Positions 8,615 to 18,548 of a stretch of 64,000 nucleotides of DNA are shown here, piece after piece. This stretch comes from Clostridium hydrogenum. Its GTDB lineage: Bacteria > Bacillota > Clostridia > Clostridiales > Clostridiaceae. The DNA lies in assembly GCF_021432385.1 (NCBI RefSeq), contig NZ_JAEACT010000002.1, positions 1,879,501 to 1,943,500 of the forward strand, written 5' to 3'. A program made the position numbers and the translations under genes. The stretch's first letter is position 1, and each line of letters starts with the position of its first letter. The notes beneath the pieces are model-generated. The model searched no databases and was not told the DNA's origin. It saw nothing but the letters and a program-made list of their open reading frames with translations.

Positions 8615-9025
8615 TTATTTTGTATGGTTGAAATCTATAACACGTATTCCAAAAGCATCAACCCTTATGGTCGTAATTTCTAATCCATATGGTGGATTAT
8701 GTGGTCCTTTGAATGTTCTTACTGCAATTTTTATTTCAAAATTAAATGAACCATCCTGAAGTCTCTTAATGCTTAAAATCTTAGCACTCCATAAATCAAA
8801 TTGTCTCGGCTCTCCATAATAGTTTTCAATTCCTTTACTGATGTAAGGGGAAAACATTCTAATAAGTAAATCTGTTTGTAATTTTTCTAGTGAATCAATT
8901 TGATTTATATATACATTGTTCAAATAGTTTGTTTTTTTTGCCGCATAAACCTTACAACAAAAATTATTACTAAAAACTAATAATATAATCAAAAAAGCAC
9001 TTATAATAACGAATTTTTTACTCAT
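8615..9025 (-). CDS. Small secreted protein, DUF3888-like
   Basis: 136 aa with a classical signal peptide (MSKKFVIISAFLIILLVFSN.. ending near CCKVYAA) and a good ribosome site (AAGGTGATTAG-ATG). The mature part has IDSLEKLQTDLLIRMFSPYISKGIENYYGEPRQFDLW and a later beta-rich segment (FNFEIKIAVRTFKGPHNPPYGLEITTIRV). This pattern resembles the DUF3888 family of exported Firmicute proteins of unknown function. It is a lone gene with its own upstream region. The family assignment is tentative. Confidence 0.6.
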   Translation of the reverse strand: MSKKFVIISAFLIILLVFSNNFCCKVYAAKKTNYLNNVYINQIDSLEKLQTDLLIRMFSPYISKGIENYYGEPRQFDLWSAKILSIKRLQDGSFNFEIKIAVRTFKGPHNPPYGLEITTIRVDAFGIRVIDFNHTK

Positions 9026-9149
9026 CTAATCACCTTCTATAGATATAGATTGCTCAATGAATTTAAGTTATATTATTTTATTGCTAGTTTATACATGCGG
9101 CAAAATAATATTCTTAATTTCCTGTAATTCACATAAAAGCAAAAAAGAG

Positions 9150-9178
9150 TTGACAAATTTAAAACTAAATACTAATAT
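9150..9178 (+). promoter_or_regulatory. Vegetative promoter of the ABC exporter operon
   Basis: TTGACA (9150-9155), a 17-base spacer and TAATAT (9173-9178) lie about 80 bases before the first exporter gene. Confidence 0.7.
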
Positions 9179-9256
9179 GTTTATGTAATAGTAAACAAAA
9201 TTTAATTGTGTTTGTAAAATGCCATTTTATTGTAATTTAGAAGGGATAATAAAATT

Positions 9257-11002
9257 ATGTATAAAAATATTTTAGAGAATAAAGAGTCTGTAATTCTTAA
9301 GCAGTTAATTAGTTTAATAAAACCATATAAAAAATGGATATGGCTAAGCCTTCTTTGCGCTATTGTAATAGGAATAAGTGATATTATTTCTGTTACCTTG
9401 ATTAAACAATTAATTGACAATATCCATCATGCTGACAATGGAGGGATTTTAAGAATAATAATGCTATCAATAATTACAGTGCTAATAAGTGCAATAGCAA
9501 ACTACCTAATGCCATATTCTTCGGGTTTATTTGGAAGTAATGTAATTAAAGATTTGAGAAATAAAACAGTACAGCACATTGATAAAATGCAAGTTTCATC
9601 AAAAGATAAGATGAATAACGGAGACATAACTTCAAGACTAAATAATGATATTTCAGCGGCAGAACAATTTATAGGAAGTATACATAATTATCTGTATATA
9701 CCATTAGTCTTTTGTGTAACATTCATTTACTTGTTTTTGATACAGTGGAAGCTGCTCGTTGCAAGTTCTATATCTATACCAATTGCTTTATTCATATCCA
9801 ATAAACTAAGCAAGCCCATGGGAAAACTTCATGAAGAATATTATAAATATATTGGTGAAGCTAATAGCTTAATGCAGAATGCAATAGATGGAATAAATGT
9901 GGTAAAAGCATTTAATTTAGAAAAAGTATTTCAAATTAAATGTCGTGAGAAATTAAATAAGTCATTGGAAATTTACGACAACAAAATAAACTTTAGAGGC
10001 GCACTAATAATGCCAGTAATGTTTATGATATATGAGTTACCATACGTTATATGTGCTGCATATGGTGGCTATTTAGCTGTAAAAGGAAATATAAAAGCAG
10101 GAAGTCTTGTTGCATTTCTTCTTTTACTTCAATATCTTGTAAATCCAATGTCTCAATTGCCTAATTTAATTGTTATGGCTAAAAGTGCAATGGGGGCATT
10201 TAAGAGAATATTTGAGTTATTTGAACTTAAAACTGAATATGCTAGTGGAACTTCATTTAGTAATATAAAAGAAGAATTCGATATTGAATTTGAAGATGTT
10301 ATCTTTGGCTATAATGAAAATGAAAAAATATTAAACAAAGTAAGTTTTAAATTGAAGAAAGGAAGTACTGTTGCAATAGTAGGACCAAGTGGAGCTGGCA
10401 AAAGCACAATTATAAATCTTATTTGCAGATTTTATGAAATTAACAAAGGAGTAATAAAATTATATGGAGAGGATATAAAAGCTTGGAATCTAGTTTCTTT
10501 GCGTAAACAGTTAGGGTTTGTATCACAGGACACATATTTATATCCGGGTTCAATTATGGATAATATCAGATTTGGAAAACTATCCTCTACAGATGAAGAG
10601 GTTATATCCGCAGCAAAAGAAGCTAATGCTCATGATTTTATTTTAAAATTGCAAAATGGATATGATGCATTGGTTAGTGAAAGGGGCATAAAGTTATCTG
10701 GAGGTCAAAAACAGAGAATAGCCATAGCTAGAGCTATTTTAAAAAATGCACCTATTCTATTATTAGACGAGCCTACTTCTGCATTAGATACAGAATCTGA
10801 GGCTTTTATTCAAAAATCACTTCAAGCAATGATTAGCAAAAAGACAAAACTTATAATAGCTCATAGGCTCAATACTATTGAACAGGCTGATTTAATATTA
10901 GTACTTAATAATGGAAGTATCGTTCAAAGTGGAACACATGATGAGCTTTTGAGCAAGGAAGGTTTATATAAGCAATTATATCAAAGGCATTTTTATAAGT
11001 AG
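9257..11002 (+). CDS. ABC exporter half-transporter, subunit 1
   Basis: 581 aa. Six membrane segments occupy about residues 25-320, followed by an ATPase domain: Walker A GPSGAGKS (about residue 375), signature LSGGQKQR (about 480) and Walker B ILLLDEPTSALD. It is a B-family (MsbA/BmrA-like) exporter subunit acting in the cytoplasmic membrane. The next gene, 21 bases downstream, encodes a second half-transporter, so the two likely form a heterodimer exporting a drug, lipid or peptide. Both ATPase sites keep canonical residues here. No peptidase C39 domain is present, so it is not a classical bacteriocin exporter. The substrate cannot be told. Confidence 0.88.
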   Translation: MYKNILENKESVILKQLISLIKPYKKWIWLSLLCAIVIGISDIISVTLIKQLIDNIHHADNGGILRIIMLSIITVLISAIANYLMPYSSGLFGSNVIKDLRNKTVQHIDKMQVSSKDKMNNGDITSRLNNDISAAEQFIGSIHNYLYIPLVFCVTFIYLFLIQWKLLVASSISIPIALFISNKLSKPMGKLHEEYYKYIGEANSLMQNAIDGINVVKAFNLEKVFQIKCREKLNKSLEIYDNKINFRGALIMPVMFMIYELPYVICAAYGGYLAVKGNIKAGSLVAFLLLLQYLVNPMSQLPNLIVMAKSAMGAFKRIFELFELKTEYASGTSFSNIKEEFDIEFEDVIFGYNENEKILNKVSFKLKKGSTVAIVGPSGAGKSTIINLICRFYEINKGVIKLYGEDIKAWNLVSLRKQLGFVSQDTYLYPGSIMDNIRFGKLSSTDEEVISAAKEANAHDFILKLQNGYDALVSERGIKLSGGQKQRIAIARAILKNAPILLLDEPTSALDTESEAFIQKSLQAMISKKTKLIIAHRLNTIEQADLILVLNNGSIVQSGTHDELLSKEGLYKQLYQRHFYK

Positions 11003-11023
11003 GATAATGAAGGAGCATAAACA

Positions 11024-12748
11024 ATGTTAAAAAAAATTTATCTTGGTGATTTATTTAGAATGATTTCGCTAATGAAAAAGAAGAAATGGATTTATATTTT
11101 AGTATTAATTTTAAGCTGTGGAGTTAATGCAACAAGTAATATAATAAGTGCCTACGTAAACAAAAATGTTATAAGTGCAGCTGAAAGTGGAAAAATGTAT
11201 TTTCTAATAAGTGGGGCTGTATTAGCTGTAATTGCCTTTTTAATGGGGTGCATTATTTTTCCTATGTGTATTTACTTAAAAGTGCGAATAATAAAGCATG
11301 TACTGGTAAAAATCAAGCTTGATTTGTTTAAGCACATAGAAAAGCTTCCAATTTCGTATTATGAAAATAGTCATAGTGGAGAACTAATGTCAAGATTAAT
11401 TAATGATGTTAACTCAATGGAAAATGCATATAATGATCAAATGCAAATGATAGGGGTAGGAGGTATAGGTTCTACAATTACAATGATAAGTTTAGATTGG
11501 AGGTTAGCAATTATTACAATTATAATGGGAGTGATTTCTGCAAGAATTGATATTTCTTATTCCAGTCCTTTACGTAAGATTGCTAATAACATTCAGAACT
11601 CATTGGGGATTTTGAACCAACATTTAAGTGATATATTAAGTGGCTTTTGCACAGCAAGAATGTTCAACATTAGTAGTCTTATTACAGATAGATTCATAAA
11701 TGAGAGTAACATAATTGCAGGCCAAACTATTGAACGTGCTAAAAAAAATTCTCAGCTTAGTTGTATAAATTATATATCTGGAGTTTTAAGTATGGTAGGA
11801 ATATATATAGTAGGTGCGTTTATGGTAACTAAAAATATGCTTGATTTTAGCACTGTTGTGGCAATTGTGGCTTTGCAAAAGGGCGTAAATTTTATGTTTT
11901 TGAATTTGGGCAACTTTTTTGTGCAATTACAAAGTTCATTAGCAGGAGCAAGTCGTATTTTTGAAATACTTGATGAAGCAATAGAGAAAGAAGGATATAT
12001 GGTAAACGGTAATATTCCTGAAAATAGCATGATAGCATTAAGAAATGTAAGATTTGCATACAAGGGTCAAAGTACAATATTAAAGAACTTTAATCTTAAA
12101 GTATCTAAAAATAGTATAGTTGCACTTGTAGGAGCAAGTGGTGTAGGAAAAAGTACAATTATTAAATTTTTACTTGGATTTTATGAAGTTAATTATGGTG
12201 AAATTACAATAGGTGAAAAGTTAATAAGTGAGTATACTTTAAAAGAATTAAGAGAACTTATGGCATATGTACCTCAAGATGCATACCTTTTTGATGGAAC
12301 AATAGAAGAAAATATTAGGTATGGAAAAATGGATGCCAGTAAAGATGAAATAATTGAAGCGGCTAGACTAGCTAATGCACATGATTTTATTATGAAAATG
12401 CCTAATAAATATTCTACAAAGGTTGGAGAAGGTGGTGTAAAGCTTTCAGGTGGACAAAAACAATGTATTTCTATAGCAAGGGCTTTTATTAAAAATTCAC
12501 CTATTATACTTCTTGATGAGGCAACATCAGCTTTAGATTCTGAATCAGAACAACTTGCGCAAAAAGGTTTAAAAGATTTAATGAAGGGGAGAACGGCTCT
12601 TGTTATAGCTCATAGACTGACTACTATAAAAAATGCGGATATGATTTGTGTAATTGAAGGGGGAAAGATAGCTGAGTACGGGAAACATGAGGATTTGATA
12701 AGAAAAAGTGGGAGATATATGAGTTTATATAGTATGTATGCTGATTAG
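11024..12748 (+). CDS. ABC exporter half-transporter, subunit 2
   Basis: 574 aa, the partner of the preceding gene. A membrane domain (about residues 20-310) is followed by Walker A GASGVGKS (about 370), the signature LSGGQKQC (about 475, with Cys replacing the usual Arg) and Walker B PIILLDEATSALDSES. It begins after AAGGAG ten bases upstream. The gene ends 50 bases before the convergent LysE gene with no obvious intrinsic terminator. Function as the second half of a heterodimeric exporter is inferred from the tandem arrangement. Confidence 0.87.
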   Translation: MLKKIYLGDLFRMISLMKKKKWIYILVLILSCGVNATSNIISAYVNKNVISAAESGKMYFLISGAVLAVIAFLMGCIIFPMCIYLKVRIIKHVLVKIKLDLFKHIEKLPISYYENSHSGELMSRLINDVNSMENAYNDQMQMIGVGGIGSTITMISLDWRLAIITIIMGVISARIDISYSSPLRKIANNIQNSLGILNQHLSDILSGFCTARMFNISSLITDRFINESNIIAGQTIERAKKNSQLSCINYISGVLSMVGIYIVGAFMVTKNMLDFSTVVAIVALQKGVNFMFLNLGNFFVQLQSSLAGASRIFEILDEAIEKEGYMVNGNIPENSMIALRNVRFAYKGQSTILKNFNLKVSKNSIVALVGASGVGKSTIIKFLLGFYEVNYGEITIGEKLISEYTLKELRELMAYVPQDAYLFDGTIEENIRYGKMDASKDEIIEAARLANAHDFIMKMPNKYSTKVGEGGVKLSGGQKQCISIARAFIKNSPIILLDEATSALDSESEQLAQKGLKDLMKGRTALVIAHRLTTIKNADMICVIEGGKIAEYGKHEDLIRKSGRYMSLYSMYAD

Positions 12749-12800
12749 TACATACTCCTCACAAAAGGAACAATTCAATCAACTATCTTTATTAAATATT

Positions 12801-13415
12801 CTAAATCGAACTAAATGCAAGCTTTATTGCAAAAATAATAAAGATAATACCAAATATCTTTTGAAGTATGCATACATTTTTAGGAGAATCTTTAAAAAAC
12901 TTATTTGTTAATCCTGCTAATAAACCATATCCTATAAAAACTAAAAGTGTAATAATCATAAATACAAGTCCATAAAATAAGCATTCAGTTATATAATACT
13001 TTCCAGTTGATTTTGCATATTGAGGTAAGAAGGAGAAAAAAAATAAAGTAAGTTTCGGATTGAGCAAATTAATAAAAATCCCACTACGAATTATTTTACT
13101 TGCTTTTAGGCTTGATTCGCTGTCTGTTATTTCAAAACTTGTTTTTGATGTCATTATACCAATACCAAGATATAATAAATATACGGAACCAATTAATTTT
13201 AGAATAAAGAAAGTGGTATTGTTCATTTTCATAATATACGATGAAAGAACAATACTTAAACATAAATGCGGTATGATACCAATAGTACAGCCAAGAGCAG
13301 CAAATATACTTGCTTTTTTCCCTTTTATTATGCCCGTTGAAATAGTATATGTAACTCCTGTGCCTGGAATTAATATGATGATAAATGATGTGATTAAAAA
13401 ACTGACTGTATTCAT
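12801..13415 (-). CDS. LysE/RhtB-family amino-acid exporter
   Basis: 204 aa, about six hydrophobic segments, with the family's N-terminal pattern IPGTGVTYTISTGIIKGKKASIFAALGCTIG and the conserved LLNPKLTLFFFSFLPQY in the middle. Members export amino acids or small amphipathic solutes across the cytoplasmic membrane. The gene diverges from a MocR-type regulator at 13543 across a 127-bp spacer holding repeated GTGGTT/AACCAC motifs, so the regulator likely controls the exporter. Length is normal for the family. Substrate unknown. Confidence 0.85.
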   Translation of the reverse strand: MNTVSFLITSFIIILIPGTGVTYTISTGIIKGKKASIFAALGCTIGIIPHLCLSIVLSSYIMKMNNTTFFILKLIGSVYLLYLGIGIMTSKTSFEITDSESSLKASKIIRSGIFINLLNPKLTLFFFSFLPQYAKSTGKYYITECLFYGLVFMIITLLVFIGYGLLAGLTNKFFKDSPKNVCILQKIFGIIFIIFAIKLAFSSI

Positions 13416-13469
13416 AATGGCCTCCTAATATATTTTTTTTAACTTATATGATATAATTTACCATGATAT

Positions 13470-13516
13470 AGTGGTTGTGATAAGAGCCACATTTTAATAA
13501 TTTTTAAGGAACCACT
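13470..13516. promoter_or_regulatory. Candidate MocR operator repeats
   Basis: AGTGGTT at 13470-13476 is matched by AACCACT at 13510-13516, with a further AGCCAC at 13485-13490. The motifs lie between the divergent exporter and regulator genes, where MocR proteins usually bind. Confidence 0.45.
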
Positions 13517-13542
13517 TTTTAAGAAGTATAGAAGGTGTTTAT

Positions 13543-14928
13543 ATGAATTTTATAAATATTGATAGGAAATCAAAAGTTTCTTTATCAAAACAACTTTATA
13601 TGTATTACAAAGAATTAATACTGAATGGTAAAATGAAATCAAACGATAAACTTCCATCAACACGGGAATTATCAATAAATTTAAATATTTCAAGGAACGT
13701 AGTACTAGATTGTTATGAGCAGTTAATGGCGGAAGGATATGTTTATACAAAAAGTGGTTCGGGTACTTATATATGTGAAGGAGTAACATTTCCTAAAATT
13801 AAAATAAGAAAGGAATTTCATTTTAATAAAAGCGATAATTATATAGATAAAATATCATTTCGTACAGGAATCCCGGATTTGGATAATATACCTATTAATA
13901 AATGGGCAAAGGTTTATAAGGACAGTATTTCTAACATTAATGAGAAGCAGATGGGTTATCAAAATCCTTTTGGGAGTTATGAATTACGTTATGAGCTTTC
14001 TAATTATTTAGAACGTGTTAGGGGCGTATGTACATCACCAGATAATATATTAATTACTAATGGTGCAGCACAAGCTTTCTCCTTATTGTGTAAACTTGTT
14101 AAAAATAATGAATATGTACTAGTTGAAAATCCACTTAGTTACGGTATTCTTAATACATTAGAGAGTAATCAGGTGGCAATGAAACCAATTAGAGTTGATG
14201 AAAATGGGATGGTGACATCTGAATTACCTAAAGAGCCTCCCAAACTTATATTTACAACACCAAGTCATCAATTTCCAACTGGAGTAGTTCTTCCAATCAA
14301 TAGAAGGATTGAAATGATAAAATATGCTCAGAAACACGGGACTTATATTGTTGAGGATGATTATGATAGTGAGTTCCGATTTTATGGAAATCCAATACAC
14401 TCCATGCAACATTTGAATCCAGAAAAAGTTATTTATGTAGGAACGTTTTCCAAGACTTTAATGCCAGCATTAAGAATAGGATATATGGTTTTACCTGATA
14501 AACTCCTTTGTAAAATAGAAAATATAAAGTATGTAGCTGATCTACATTCACCAAATTTTGAGCAACTTACCTTAGCAAAATTTATAGAAATAGGTTTCTT
14601 TGATCGTCATATAAGCAAGATGCGAAGATTGTATCTCAAAAAGCGAAACTATCTTATTGAATGTCTTAGAAAAGAATTTGGTGAGAGGGTAACAATTACT
14701 GGTGCTCAAGCTGGAATGCATTTTGTAGCTACTTTTAAAGATGTTATTTTTGATAAATGCCTTATGAGTAAGATTAGTGAGAAAAATATAGAAATCACGG
14801 CTATGAATAAACATTATATATCGGATAATTTAATCTCCCCAATGGACAATTCATTAATATTTGGTTATGGAAATACCAAGATTGAACAAATGGAAAAGGG
14901 TATAAAATTATTATCAGATATTATATGA
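13543..14928 (+). CDS. MocR-type regulator (GntR winged helix fused to aminotransferase fold)
   Basis: 461 aa. An N-terminal GntR winged helix (about residues 10-75: LPSTRELSINLNISRNVVLDCYEQLMAEGYVYTKSGSGTYI) is fused to a fold-type I aminotransferase domain. The PLP-site residues look intact: the aspartate in EDDYDSEFRF and the Schiff-base lysine in GTFSKTLMPALRIGY. Such proteins sense PLP adducts of amino compounds and control divergent transport or PLP/GABA genes. Its divergent neighbour is a LysE-family exporter, suggesting sensing of an amino acid that is then exported. A ribosome site (GAAGGTG) precedes the ATG. Confidence 0.88.
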   Translation: MNFINIDRKSKVSLSKQLYMYYKELILNGKMKSNDKLPSTRELSINLNISRNVVLDCYEQLMAEGYVYTKSGSGTYICEGVTFPKIKIRKEFHFNKSDNYIDKISFRTGIPDLDNIPINKWAKVYKDSISNINEKQMGYQNPFGSYELRYELSNYLERVRGVCTSPDNILITNGAAQAFSLLCKLVKNNEYVLVENPLSYGILNTLESNQVAMKPIRVDENGMVTSELPKEPPKLIFTTPSHQFPTGVVLPINRRIEMIKYAQKHGTYIVEDDYDSEFRFYGNPIHSMQHLNPEKVIYVGTFSKTLMPALRIGYMVLPDKLLCKIENIKYVADLHSPNFEQLTLAKFIEIGFFDRHISKMRRLYLKKRNYLIECLRKEFGERVTITGAQAGMHFVATFKDVIFDKCLMSKISEKNIEITAMNKHYISDNLISPMDNSLIFGYGNTKIEQMEKGIKLLSDII

Positions 14929-15179
14929 ATAAATGTGATATAAGAGAGGACTTTGATACATAATTTTATGACACAAAAGTATATTGGCAGATTAAAAGTT
15001 GAAAACTTAAAAAATTGAGATAAGGTAATAAAGTGCTGAGAGGATGGAGAAATTACTGCAGTTTTTAAAGGGATATCTCCTTGTTTTATATTTCTATTTC
15101 TACGCATATATTTTATAATAAAATAATGCTATAATGGTTTATATATTTATAATAAAAACCCATAGAAAAGAGTGATAAA

Positions 15180-15665
15180 ATGAAGAATATTGTTTTTGCA
15201 GGTGGATGTTTTTGGGGCGTAGAGGCATATTTTAATACACTAGAAGGAGTAACTTCAACTAAGGTTGGATATGCTAACGGAAATACAAAGGACCCTAATT
15301 ATGATGAAGTATGTACAGATAAAACAGGTTTTGCAGAAGCTTGCTTTATAAATTATAATGAAAATAAAATAACCTTAGAAAAGCTTTTAGAGGCATTTTG
15401 GAAGGTAGTTGATCCAACTATTTCAAATAGACAGGGTCATGATATTGGTACACAATATAGAACAGGAATATACTATAAAAATACTGAGGATCTAAATATA
15501 ATTTTAAAGTCCAGGGATAATGAACAAAAAAATTATGATAAACCTATAGTAACAGAAATAGAAGAATTAAAAAATTTTTACGATGCAGAAGAATATCATC
15601 AAAAATATTTAGAAAAAAATCCAAATGGATATTGTCATATTTCTAAGGAATTATTGAAAAAATAA
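15180..15665 (+). CDS. msrA: Peptide methionine sulfoxide reductase A
   Basis: 161 aa. The catalytic motif GCFWG is at residues 9-13 ([12 protein letters not shown]), followed by the family patterns KVGYANG, Y..VCT and [13 protein letters not shown]. It reduces methionine-S-sulfoxide in proteins with thioredoxin. No MsrB domain is fused. A TATAAT box lies at 15130-15135. It is 31 bases ahead of clpS and may head an msrA-clpS-clpA protein-quality operon. Confidence 0.93.
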   Translation: MKNIVFAGGCFWGVEAYFNTLEGVTSTKVGYANGNTKDPNYDEVCTDKTGFAEACFINYNENKITLEKLLEAFWKVVDPTISNRQGHDIGTQYRTGIYYKNTEDLNIILKSRDNEQKNYDKPIVTEIEELKNFYDAEEYHQKYLEKNPNGYCHISKELLKK

Positions 15666-15696
15666 ATAAATAAAACAAAATGGAGTTGTTTATGGG

Positions 15697-15996
15697 ATGG
15701 GGTTAAAAACAACCTTAAATGAAAAAACAGAAAATAAAATAAAAGAACCTAGGATGTATGAGGTTATAATATATAATGATGATTATACGACAATGGACTT
15801 TGTAGTAGAGGTTTTAGTCAGCATATTTAGTAAAAGTGTACCTGAAGCAGTTAAGATTATGTTTGATGTACATAAAAAAGGCAGCGGTGTTACAGGGCTA
15901 TATCCATATGATATTGCAGTTACTAAAGTTAAACAAACGGAAACTATGGCAATTAAAAATGGGTATCCGCTAAAATTGTCTATAAAAGGGGTATAA
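15697..15996 (+). CDS. clpS: ClpS adaptor for ClpAP
   Basis: 99 aa. The core YEVIIYNDDYTTMDFVVEVLVSIFSKSVPEAVKIMFDVHKKGSGVTG (split over residues 20-66) has the ND-x-TTMDFV N-degron pocket and the conserved VHKKG segment of ClpS. The protein binds the N-domain of ClpA and delivers N-end-rule substrates. It lies three bases before clpA, so the pair is certainly one operon. The start at 15697 is preceded by TGGAG. Confidence 0.93.
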   Translation: MGLKTTLNEKTENKIKEPRMYEVIIYNDDYTTMDFVVEVLVSIFSKSVPEAVKIMFDVHKKGSGVTGLYPYDIAVTKVKQTETMAIKNGYPLKLSIKGV

Positions 15997-15999
15997 GGT

Positions 16000-18258
16000 A
16001 TGAGATTTAATGATGTTTTAGATGAAATTATAACAGCGGCATATAGTGAAGCTAAATTTGATAAGCATAAATATTTTACACCAGAACATATACTTTATGC
16101 ATCACTGTTTTATAATGATGGCATTAAAATAATAAAAAATGTCGGAGGATCTGTAGAAAATTTAAAAAAAGATTTAGAAGAGTATTTTGTTAAAAATGTT
16201 GAAAAGCAAGAAGCTGGAGAACCTATTCAAACCGAAGGAGTTCAAAACATAATAAATTCAGCTGCAAATCATGTGATTTCAAGTGGCAAGGAAGTAATAA
16301 CCATTGGAGATGTATATGTTGCTATGTACGATGAAGAAGACTCTTTTGGTGGATATTATTTAAAAAAACAAGGAATTAATAGGTTAACGCTCTTAAACTA
16401 TATTACTCATGGTATATCAGTAATAAAGGATGAAGCAGATATTTCATTTTTTAGTGATGAGTATGAGTTAAATGATGAAGAAGATTACGGCTTTGAATAC
16501 ACTGAAGAAAGTAAATCAGCAATAGAAAAGTATTTAGAGGATATTACTGATAAAGCAGCTAATGGTCTTATTGACCCAGTAATAGGAAGACAGGATGTAA
16601 TTAAGAGAACCCTTCAAGTTTTATGCAGAAGAAGAAAAAATAATCCTATACATGTAGGGGAACCCGGTGTTGGAAAAACCTCAATTACAGAAGGCATTGC
16701 AAGTTTAATAGTAAGTGAAGCTGTGCCTAATGCGTTAAAGGGCAGTAAGATATATTCATTAGATATGTCTAATATTATTGCTGGTACAAAATATAGAGGT
16801 GATTTTGAAGAAAGAATTAAAAATGTATTGAACGAAATACAAAAACAAGATAAGCCAATAGTTTATATTGATGAAATACACACCATAATTGGTGCAGGTG
16901 CAGTTTCAGGTGGGGCAATTGATGCAGCTAACATATTAAAACCGTATCTTGCTGATGGTAAAATAAAATTTATTGGTTCTACTACTTACGATGAATATAA
17001 GAAAATTTTTGACAAAGATAGGGCACTTTCAAGAAGATTTCAAAAAATAGATGTAAAGGAACCATCAATAGAAGAAACCTATAAAATATTATTAGGAATA
17101 AGGGAAAAATATGAGAAATTTCATAATGTACATTATACGGATGAAGCCTTAAAAGCTGCGGCTGAATTTTCAGCGAAGTATATTAATGATAGATTTCTTC
17201 CAGATAAAGCAATTGATGTTATTGATGAATGTGGTGCTTTTGTAGAGATAAACAGGACTTCGGATGAGGTTATTAATGTAGAGGTAAAGGATATTGAAAA
17301 TGTAATTTCATCTATTTCTGGAATACCTATAAATGAGGTATCAGAATCTGAAATGGAGAAACTTCGTAATTTAGAAGATACATTAAAGAAAAATGTATTT
17401 GGCCAGGATAAAGCAATTGAAAGCATTGTAAGAGCTGTTAAAAGGTCAAGGGCAGGCTTTAATGATGAAAATAAAACTGTAGCAAATTTACTCTTTGTTG
17501 GTCCGACTGGAGTAGGTAAAACTGAAATAGCACGAAAAATTTCAGAAGCACTTAATATAAAGCTAATAAGATTTGACATGAGCGAGTATCAAGAAAAGCA
17601 TACAGTAGCAAGACTAATTGGGGCCCCTCCAGGATATGTAGGATATGAGGAAGGTGGACTTTTAACAGATGCAATACGAAAAAGCCCATATTCTGTGTTA
17701 CTGCTTGATGAAATTGAAAAAGCTCATCCAGATATTTTAAATGTTTTACTTCAAATAATGGATTATGCAACCTTAACTGACAATGTTGGCAAAAAAGCTG
17801 ATTTTAGAAATGTTATATTAATTATGACTTCCAATAAAGGGGCTGCAGATGTAGGTAAAGCAATAATAGGCTTTGGTGAGAGATATATAAAAGAAGAATT
17901 TATTAATAAAGAAGTAGATAAATACTTTACACCAGAGTTTAGAAATAGATTAGATGATATAGTTGTCTTTAACAGTATGAATGAAGAAATGGCTATGTTA
18001 ATAACTAAAAAGGCTCTGCAAGAATTTGAAGCAAAGCTAGAAGGGAAAAACATAGAATTAAAGGTAACTGATAAATGTTTAAAATGGATATCTGCTAAAG
18101 GACTTAGCTCAAATTACGGTGCTCGTGAAATTTTAAGAGTTGTACAAAAAGATATAAAAACTTATTTTGTTGATGAGGTTCTTTTTGGAAAATTATCAAA
18201 TGGCGGAAATGCATTAATTGATATAGTAGAGGATAAAATAAAAATTGAAAAAATTTAA
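16000..18258 (+). CDS. clpA: ATP-dependent Clp protease ATP-binding subunit ClpA
   Basis: 752 aa. An N-terminal Clp repeat domain (to about 150) precedes two AAA+ modules. Walker A motifs are GEPGVGKT (about 218) and GPTGVGKT (about 500); Walker B motifs are YIDEIHT and LLDEIEKAHPD. The tripeptide IGF in AIIGFGERY (about 622) matches the loop that docks ClpA/ClpX on ClpP. There is no middle coiled-coil domain as in ClpB/ClpC, which supports ClpA. It unfolds substrates for ClpP in the cytosol and is paired with ClpS immediately upstream. Confidence 0.94.
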   Translation: MRFNDVLDEIITAAYSEAKFDKHKYFTPEHILYASLFYNDGIKIIKNVGGSVENLKKDLEEYFVKNVEKQEAGEPIQTEGVQNIINSAANHVISSGKEVITIGDVYVAMYDEEDSFGGYYLKKQGINRLTLLNYITHGISVIKDEADISFFSDEYELNDEEDYGFEYTEESKSAIEKYLEDITDKAANGLIDPVIGRQDVIKRTLQVLCRRRKNNPIHVGEPGVGKTSITEGIASLIVSEAVPNALKGSKIYSLDMSNIIAGTKYRGDFEERIKNVLNEIQKQDKPIVYIDEIHTIIGAGAVSGGAIDAANILKPYLADGKIKFIGSTTYDEYKKIFDKDRALSRRFQKIDVKEPSIEETYKILLGIREKYEKFHNVHYTDEALKAAAEFSAKYINDRFLPDKAIDVIDECGAFVEINRTSDEVINVEVKDIENVISSISGIPINEVSESEMEKLRNLEDTLKKNVFGQDKAIESIVRAVKRSRAGFNDENKTVANLLFVGPTGVGKTEIARKISEALNIKLIRFDMSEYQEKHTVARLIGAPPGYVGYEEGGLLTDAIRKSPYSVLLLDEIEKAHPDILNVLLQIMDYATLTDNVGKKADFRNVILIMTSNKGAADVGKAIIGFGERYIKEEFINKEVDKYFTPEFRNRLDDIVVFNSMNEEMAMLITKKALQEFEAKLEGKNIELKVTDKCLKWISAKGLSSNYGAREILRVVQKDIKTYFVDEVLFGKLSNGGNALIDIVEDKIKIEKI

Positions 18259-18282
18259 TAATTGTGCATGCTTTTATTCATC

Positions 18283-18310
18283 TTGGCAATACTATAGCTA
18301 TACGTATAAT
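18283..18310 (+). promoter_or_regulatory. Promoter before the 42-aa small gene
   Basis: TTGGCA (18283-18288), 16-base spacer, TATAAT (18305-18310), just after the clpA stop and 47 bases before the small gene. Confidence 0.5.
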
Positions 18311-18356
18311 TAAAGTTTTAAGTGGTATATCTATAAAAGGAGAGGTAATATTTAAG

Positions 18357-18485
18357 ATGGATAAGAATAATAAAAAGCCTGATCATGTTAAAAAAAGCAA
18401 TAAAAAAAATATTAAGCATGATCCTTCTGCGGAAAGTGCAAGAGCTAAATTTAGCCCTAAAAATGAAGAAAAAGACCTTTCATAA
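18357..18485 (+). CDS. Small basic protein, CPC_1213-like
   Basis: 42 aa from ATG 18357, with GGAGAGG upstream at 18339-18345. The protein is highly charged: MDKNNKKPDHVKK then KKNIKHDPSAESARAKFSP and an acidic end. The KKNIKHDPxAESARA pattern recalls a small conserved clostridial family I know as CPC_1213, function unknown. An in-frame extension back to 18264 reads through the likely promoter and is rejected. A terminator hairpin begins inside the last codons. Confidence 0.65.
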   Translation: MDKNNKKPDHVKKSNKKNIKHDPSAESARAKFSPKNEEKDLS

Positions 18486-18503
18486 CCTTATGAAGGGTTT
18501 TTT
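18475..18503 (+). terminator. Terminator of the 42-aa gene
   Basis: 11-base arms 18475-18485 and 18488-18498 (one wobble) with a T-run following. The stem includes the stop codon. Confidence 0.75.
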
Positions 18504-18548
18504 CTTTACTGTTTTGGTTAAAATTTAAATTTGAATGGAGAAATGTTA

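Noticed and set aside
9257..12748. Bacteriocin exporter for the tandem ABC genes
   Set aside because: No C39 peptidase domain and no small leader-peptide gene nearby.
13060..13428. 122-codon plus-strand frame opposite the LysE gene
   Set aside because: It is antisense to a well-supported membrane protein gene and lacks a ribosome site.
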